A stretch of DNA of 64,000 nt from assembly GCF_003173035.1 (NCBI RefSeq), contig NZ_QGLE01000002.1, forward strand, positions 434,001-498,000, given 5' to 3'. The notes beneath the pieces are model-generated. The model had not been told where the DNA came from, searched no databases, and was given only the letters and a program-made list of their open reading frames with translations. Positions 60,612 through 64,000 of the stretch are shown here, in pieces. Origin of the DNA: Zavarzinia aquatilis. GTDB lineage: Bacteria > Pseudomonadota > Alphaproteobacteria > Zavarziniales > Zavarziniaceae. The position numbers and the translations under genes were made by a program. Numbering within the stretch: position 1 is the first letter of the stretch; the number at the start of each line of letters is the position of its first letter.

Positions 60612-61631
60612 ATGCCCAGCCCTTCGCCCCTCAATCGCCGCATCCTGCTGACCGCTCGCCCGCAAGGTGTACCCCGGCCGGAGCATTTCACGATGGACGC
60701 CGCTGAAATTCGCCCGCCCGCTCCGGGTGAATTTCTGGTGCGCAATCACCACCTGTCGGTCGATCCCGCCCAACGCGGCTGGGCCAACGACGAAGGCAAC
60801 TACAGCGACCCCGTGCCGCTGGGCACGGCGATGCGCGCGCTCGCGGTCGGCGAGATCGTCGAGAGTCGGGCGGATGGCTTTTCGGCCGGCGATTTCGTCT
60901 ATGGCTGGTTCGGCTGGCAGGACTATTGCACCGCGACGCCAGCCGCCGTGCTGCGCCTTGTCACCGAACGCGACCTGCCGCTGACGGCCAGCCTCGGTGT
61001 GCTCGGCATCAACGGGCTCACCGCCCATATCGCCTTTCACACCCTCGGCCGGCCCCGGGCGGGGGAAACCGTGGTGGTCTCGACGGCGGCGGGCAGTGTC
61101 GGCAGTTTCGTCGGCCAGCTGGCCCGGATCGCCGGCTGCACCGCCGTCGGCGTCACCGGTTCGGACGACAAGATATACGCCGCCACCGGCCGCTACGGCT
61201 ATGCCCGGGCCGTGAACTACCGCGCCTCGCGCGATATCGCCGCCGACCTCGCCATCGCCTGCCCGGGGGGCATCGACATTTTCTACGACAACACGGGCGG
61301 CGAGATCGGCGATGCCGCCCGTGCCCTGATGAGGACGGGCGGGCGCATTGTCCAATGCGGCACCGCCTCCATTCCGCATTGGACGCCACTGCCCCAGGGT
61401 CCGCGTTGCGAGCGGCAGGTACTGACCAAGCGCCTGTCCTGGTCCGGCTTCGTGATCTTCGATCACCTGGCCGATTTCCCGCAGACCGCGGCGAAACTGG
61501 CCGATCTGATCCGGGCGGGGCAGATCACCTATGACGAGGATATCACGAAAGGGATCGAGCGGGCGCCCGAGGTTCTAGCCGGTCTCTATCGCGGCGAGAA
61601 CCTGGGCAAGGCCATCGTTTCGCTGGTCTGA
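60612..61631 (+). CDS. Zinc-independent MDR-family NADPH reductase (CurA/PTGR-like)
   Basis: A 339-residue medium-chain reductase of the prostaglandin reductase / CurA branch, which reduces alpha,beta-unsaturated ketones or aldehydes with NADPH. It has the family opening RRILLTARPQGVPRPEHF, NHHLSVDPAQRGW, the fold VVVSTAAGSVGSFVGQLARIAG and no zinc-ligand cysteines. The start has an AGGAA site. It stands alone downstream of an AT-rich promoter and next to the enoyl-CoA hydratase gene, so it may clear reactive enones. Confidence 0.88.
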   Translation: MPSPSPLNRRILLTARPQGVPRPEHFTMDAAEIRPPAPGEFLVRNHHLSVDPAQRGWANDEGNYSDPVPLGTAMRALAVGEIVESRADGFSAGDFVYGWFGWQDYCTATPAAVLRLVTERDLPLTASLGVLGINGLTAHIAFHTLGRPRAGETVVVSTAAGSVGSFVGQLARIAGCTAVGVTGSDDKIYAATGRYGYARAVNYRASRDIAADLAIACPGGIDIFYDNTGGEIGDAARALMRTGGRIVQCGTASIPHWTPLPQGPRCERQVLTKRLSWSGFVIFDHLADFPQTAAKLADLIRAGQITYDEDITKGIERAPEVLAGLYRGENLGKAIVSLV

Positions 61632-61675
61632 AACGACGTGCGGGGCGGTGGCCGGCGCCGCCCCGCTTTCGCCCC

Positions 61676-63034
61676 TCAGGCGACCAGCCGGGCTTTCGCT
61701 CGCTCGTCCCGGTAACGCGCGAGGGCCAGCGGCCCGCCGACATAGGCGGGATAGCCGAGGCCGGACACCATGGCATAATCGACCGTGCGCCGGTCCGCCT
61801 CGGCCACCGTCACCTTTCCCGCTGCCGCGGCGGAGGCGAGCAGGAGCCGGGCGGCGAGCGCCCGCTCCGGCCGGTCCTGATCATTCTCGAACCAGAAATG
61901 ACCGGCCTTCGCCGGCATCTGCGCGGCAGCCTCGACCGGCGCCGCCGCGCGGATCGCCGCCATCGCGGCGCCAAGACCCAGAACGTCGAGGGCAGCCTTG
62001 GCCAGCGCCTCGTCCCCCGCCCGCTCGCATTCGAAGCGAAGGGCACCCAGCACGGCCGCCTTCACCAGATCCAGCGACGGCGGCAGGGTATCGGCCTTGG
62101 CCCGCCTGTCATGCTCCAGCTTGCCGAGGAACAGGGTCTGGATCATGTTCCGCGGCTCCGGCCGCTGGATGAGGCCGGCGAAGACCGTCATTTCCCATGC
62201 GATGGCGCGGTCCATGTCCTGGCCGATACCGCCCCGGATACAGTCCAGAATGGCGAAGGGCGCCGGGTAGAATTCACCGGGTTGGCCCAGGGCGCGCGAC
62301 CAGGCCGCGTCGATCAGGGCCGACACCGCCTTCAGGTCGATGGCAGGCGCATCCGTCCTGTCCCAGGGCTGGGAGGCTTCGGGGGCCGACAGAATCCAGT
62401 GTTCGGCCGCCGCCACCTCCTCACCCGGCGCCACCACGGCGTGGGCAAGGCCGGCGGCAAGGGCCGTCGCTGGGGTGAAGCGCCCGCCGTCGAGCAGGAT
62501 CGGCAAGGCGGCCTCGACCCCGACCACGCGCGGCATCCTCTGGGTGCCGCCGGCACCGGGCAACAGGCCGACCAGCGATTCCGGCAGGCCGAGGGCCGTC
62601 TTCGGGTTGTCGGTCAGCACCCGGTAATGGGCGGCCAGGGCGAATTCGCAGCCACCGCCGAGGGCAAGGCCATCGACCGCCACCGCGACCGGCTTGCCCG
62701 CCGTCTCCAGCGCCCGCAGGCCCCGGCTCAAGGGAAAGAAGTGATCATAGGCGACCCGCGTCCGCTCCTCGGCCGGGCTCGCCATGATCATGTCGTAGGC
62801 GACGCCCAGTTCGTTCAGATCGGCGCCGGCGCAAAAACCCGTCGCCTTGCCCGAGCGCAGCACGACACCCCGAACGTCGCTGCCGCGCAGCCAGTCGGCG
62901 AAGCGGCCGATTTCGTGGATCGCGGCGTTGGAGAAGACGTTCATCGTCCGGCCCGGCATGTCGAAGACGAGATGGATGATGCCGTCGCGGCTTTCCTCGA
63001 TCCGGAATTCGCGCAAGTTCGGATAATCGGTCAT
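61676..63034 (-). CDS. Enoyl-CoA hydratase with C-terminal 3-hydroxyacyl-CoA dehydrogenase-like tail
   Basis: A 452-residue protein. The crotonase domain (about residues 10-190) has MNVFSNAA, the oxyanion loop AGADLNELG and ALGGGCEFALA, and the segment AGGTQRMPR. A C-terminal stretch EADRRTVDYAMVSGLGYPAYVGGPLALARY resembles the end of FadB/FadJ. The NAD-binding Rossmann domain (GxGxxG) that would lie between is not visible, so it is shorter than FadJ (about 710). It would hydrate or isomerise enoyl-CoA only. The start 63034 has GGGAGG. It is divergent from the SDR gene with a 36-bp dyad between them. Confidence 0.85.
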   Translation of the reverse strand: MTDYPNLREFRIEESRDGIIHLVFDMPGRTMNVFSNAAIHEIGRFADWLRGSDVRGVVLRSGKATGFCAGADLNELGVAYDMIMASPAEERTRVAYDHFFPLSRGLRALETAGKPVAVAVDGLALGGGCEFALAAHYRVLTDNPKTALGLPESLVGLLPGAGGTQRMPRVVGVEAALPILLDGGRFTPATALAAGLAHAVVAPGEEVAAAEHWILSAPEASQPWDRTDAPAIDLKAVSALIDAAWSRALGQPGEFYPAPFAILDCIRGGIGQDMDRAIAWEMTVFAGLIQRPEPRNMIQTLFLGKLEHDRRAKADTLPPSLDLVKAAVLGALRFECERAGDEALAKAALDVLGLGAAMAAIRAAAPVEAAAQMPAKAGHFWFENDQDRPERALAARLLLASAAAAGKVTVAEADRRTVDYAMVSGLGYPAYVGGPLALARYRDERAKARLVA

Positions 63035-63072
63035 CTGTGCCTCCCCTGGGCTTCGGTCTTGTGGCGGCGTGC

Positions 63073-63108
63073 CCCGCCATATGGTACGCATACGAACTAT
63101 ATGGCGGG
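63073..63108. promoter_or_regulatory. Concentric 36-bp operator between enoyl-CoA hydratase and SDR genes
   Basis: Outer arms CCCGCCATAT (63073-63082) and ATATGGCGGG (63099-63108) are perfect complements, and the inner 14-mer GTACGCATACGAAC (63084-63097), itself partly palindromic, shares the same centre at 63090.5. The same 14-mer is at 37880-37893. The right arm runs into the SDR ribosome binding site, so a bound repressor would block it. A TetR-type operator is likely. Confidence 0.65.
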
Positions 63109-63120
63109 AGGAAAAGCAAG

Positions 63121-63828
63121 ATGGAACTTCAGAACCAGCGTGTCCTCGTGATCGGCGGCTCCTCGGGCATCGGGCTTGCCGTCGCCCGGCGCGCGGCCGC
63201 TTCCGGCGCGGATGTCACCATCGCCGGCAGGTCGGCGGCGCGGCTGGAAGAGGCGGCGAATGTCCTCCCCTTCCCGGTCGCCACGCTGCCCCTCGACATC
63301 GCGGACGACGTGGCCCGGGAAGTCCTGGCCGGCACCACCCCCTGGCACCATGTCGCGGTCACGGCCGGCGACGTCCGCACCGGCCCGATCCGCAAACAGT
63401 CGACGAGCGATGCGCAGAGCGGAATGAACGCCAAATTCTGGGGCGCCTGGCGCGTCGCCGCCGCCACGCCGATCATCCAAGGGGGCTCGCTGACCCTGAC
63501 GTCCGGCGCCTTCGCGCTGCGGCCGGCGCCGGGCCGCGTCATCGCTGGCGCGATCAACGCCGCGATCGAGGGACTGGCGCGGGGGCTCGCCCTCGAACTG
63601 GCGCCGACCCGGGTCAATGTCGTCTCCCCCGGTCTTGTCGACACGCCTTTGTGGTCCGCCCTGCCGGACGACAAGCGCCGCGCCTATTTCGAGAGAACCG
63701 CCGCCGCCCTGCCGGCCCGGCGCATCGCCACAGCCGACGATATCGCCCGGCTGTATCTCACCGCCATGACGACCCCGATCCTGACCGGCACTACCCTGCT
63801 CGGCGACGGCGGTCATGTGCTGATCTGA
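63121..63828 (+). CDS. SDR-fold protein lacking the YxxxK motif
   Basis: A 235-residue short-chain dehydrogenase-like protein with GGSSGIG at residues 12-18 and conserved S128, then VNVVSPGLVDTPLW. The usual YxxxK is replaced: by alignment Ala142 and Asn146 occupy the Tyr and Lys positions. Nucleotide binding is plausible but standard catalysis is doubtful; the segment INAAIEGLARGLALELAPTRVN matches a known SDR subgroup that shows the same change. Start 63121 has GGGAGG. It is divergent from the enoyl-CoA hydratase gene under a shared dyad. Confidence 0.84.
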   Translation: MELQNQRVLVIGGSSGIGLAVARRAAASGADVTIAGRSAARLEEAANVLPFPVATLPLDIADDVAREVLAGTTPWHHVAVTAGDVRTGPIRKQSTSDAQSGMNAKFWGAWRVAAATPIIQGGSLTLTSGAFALRPAPGRVIAGAINAAIEGLARGLALELAPTRVNVVSPGLVDTPLWSALPDDKRRAYFERTAAALPARRIATADDIARLYLTAMTTPILTGTTLLGDGGHVLI

Positions 63829-63856
63829 AGGCACCCCAACCTTTCGGTTCTGTCCA

Positions 63857-63883
63857 TCATCATACGCATCCATACGATGATGA
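63857..63883. promoter_or_regulatory. Dyad before the last gene, related to the shared motif
   Basis: TCATCAT (63857-63863) and ATGATGA (63877-63883) are perfect inverted arms; the loop carries CATACG twice (61 and 71). TACGCAT and CATACGA, both halves of the 14-mer motif, occur here separated by extra bases. Possible operator of the gene starting at 63902. Confidence 0.4.
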
Positions 63884-63901
63884 CTTCCGGGAGGAACAAT
63901 C

Positions 63902-64000
63902 ATGCAAGAACAAACAATCGACAGCGGGATCGCGAAAACCTTCGCCTATACCGGCGTCGCGCTGGTCCTGTCGCTCGTGGTAACGCAAGGCTGGCTGATG
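63902..64000 (+). CDS. N-terminus of an unrecognised, probably membrane, protein
   Basis: The ATG at 63902 follows GGGAGG. The visible part is about 33 residues: MQEQTIDSGIAKTFAYTGVA then a hydrophobic run VLSLVVTQGW that suggests a transmembrane segment. The gene runs off the right edge. I cannot assign a family. Confidence 0.55.
   Translation, partial: MQEQTIDSGIAKTFAYTGVALVLSLVVTQGWLM

Overview
The window is GC-rich DNA, mid-60s percent by eye, densely packed with operons. Many genes overlap by 1, 4 or 8 bases, several starts are GTG, and the exported proteins carry Tat or Sec signals. These traits, with fused indolepyruvate:ferredoxin oxidoreductase, LivFGHM, BKACE and three DUF1302/DUF1329 sets, suggest a metabolically versatile alphaproteobacterium, perhaps Rhodospirillales-like. 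The lineage is inferred from gene content only. I see no rRNA, tRNA, insertion sequence or CRISPR array.

Region A (1-13.3 kb) looks like uptake and breakdown of an amine, amide or lactam. It has a spermidine/putrescine-type ABC transporter, an FAD amine oxidase, a cupin, an ATP-dependent HyuAB hydantoinase/oxoprolinase pair, a 3,5-diaminohexanoate dehydrogenase (Kdd) and a BKACE/Kce-type beta-keto acid cleavage enzyme that runs off the left edge. A divergent LysR gene and a divergent XRE-cupin gene are likely its regulators.

Region B (13.5-24.7 kb) reads as an amino-acid-to-acyl-CoA module. It holds D-amino acid dehydrogenase, an Asp/Glu-racemase-like protein, a LivKHMGF transporter, RidA, fused indolepyruvate ferredoxin oxidoreductase and a GntR regulator. 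Together they could import an amino acid, deaminate it, hydrolyse the imine and decarboxylate the 2-oxo acid to a CoA thioester.

Region C (24.8-29.3 kb) is the most striking part. A membrane di-iron hydroxylase of the AlkB/XylM/CymA type is followed by a small four-helix membrane protein resembling styrene oxide isomerase. Divergent from them are a coniferyl-aldehyde-type dehydrogenase and a ferredoxin-NAD(P)H reductase. The set could run alkene to epoxide to aldehyde to acid, or methyl group to alcohol to aldehyde to acid.

Region D (29.3-37.6 kb) is an envelope cluster: an MMPL/RND transporter, two Tat-exported DUF1329 paralogues, a YCF48-like propeller and a DUF1302 protein. It has tandem terminators near its end.

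Region E (38.0-49.1 kb) is a meta-cleavage operon for an aromatic acid, close in content to p-cumate (cmt) pathways. It encodes a four-component Rieske dioxygenase, a diol dehydrogenase, a type I extradiol dioxygenase, a paired VOC protein that lacks two iron ligands, a ring-fission hydrolase, a hydratase, an acyl-CoA ligase and a TetR regulator. An ACMSD-like amidohydrolase is divergent and may supply the decarboxylation step.

Region F (49.1-60.2 kb) has orphan oxidase subunit III/IV-like membrane proteins, a seven-helix membrane protein, a second DUF1302 protein, an aryl-alcohol-type dehydrogenase, a divergent AlkS/MalT-type LuxR regulator and a third DUF1302-DUF1329 pair. Region G (60.6-64 kb) holds an MDR-family reductase, an enoyl-CoA hydratase with a FadB-like tail, an SDR lacking YxxxK, and the start of an unknown protein. 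A 14-bp quasi-palindrome is shared between the upstream region of the transporter operon in D and the divergent promoter in G, hinting at one regulon for hydrophobic-substrate uptake and catabolism.
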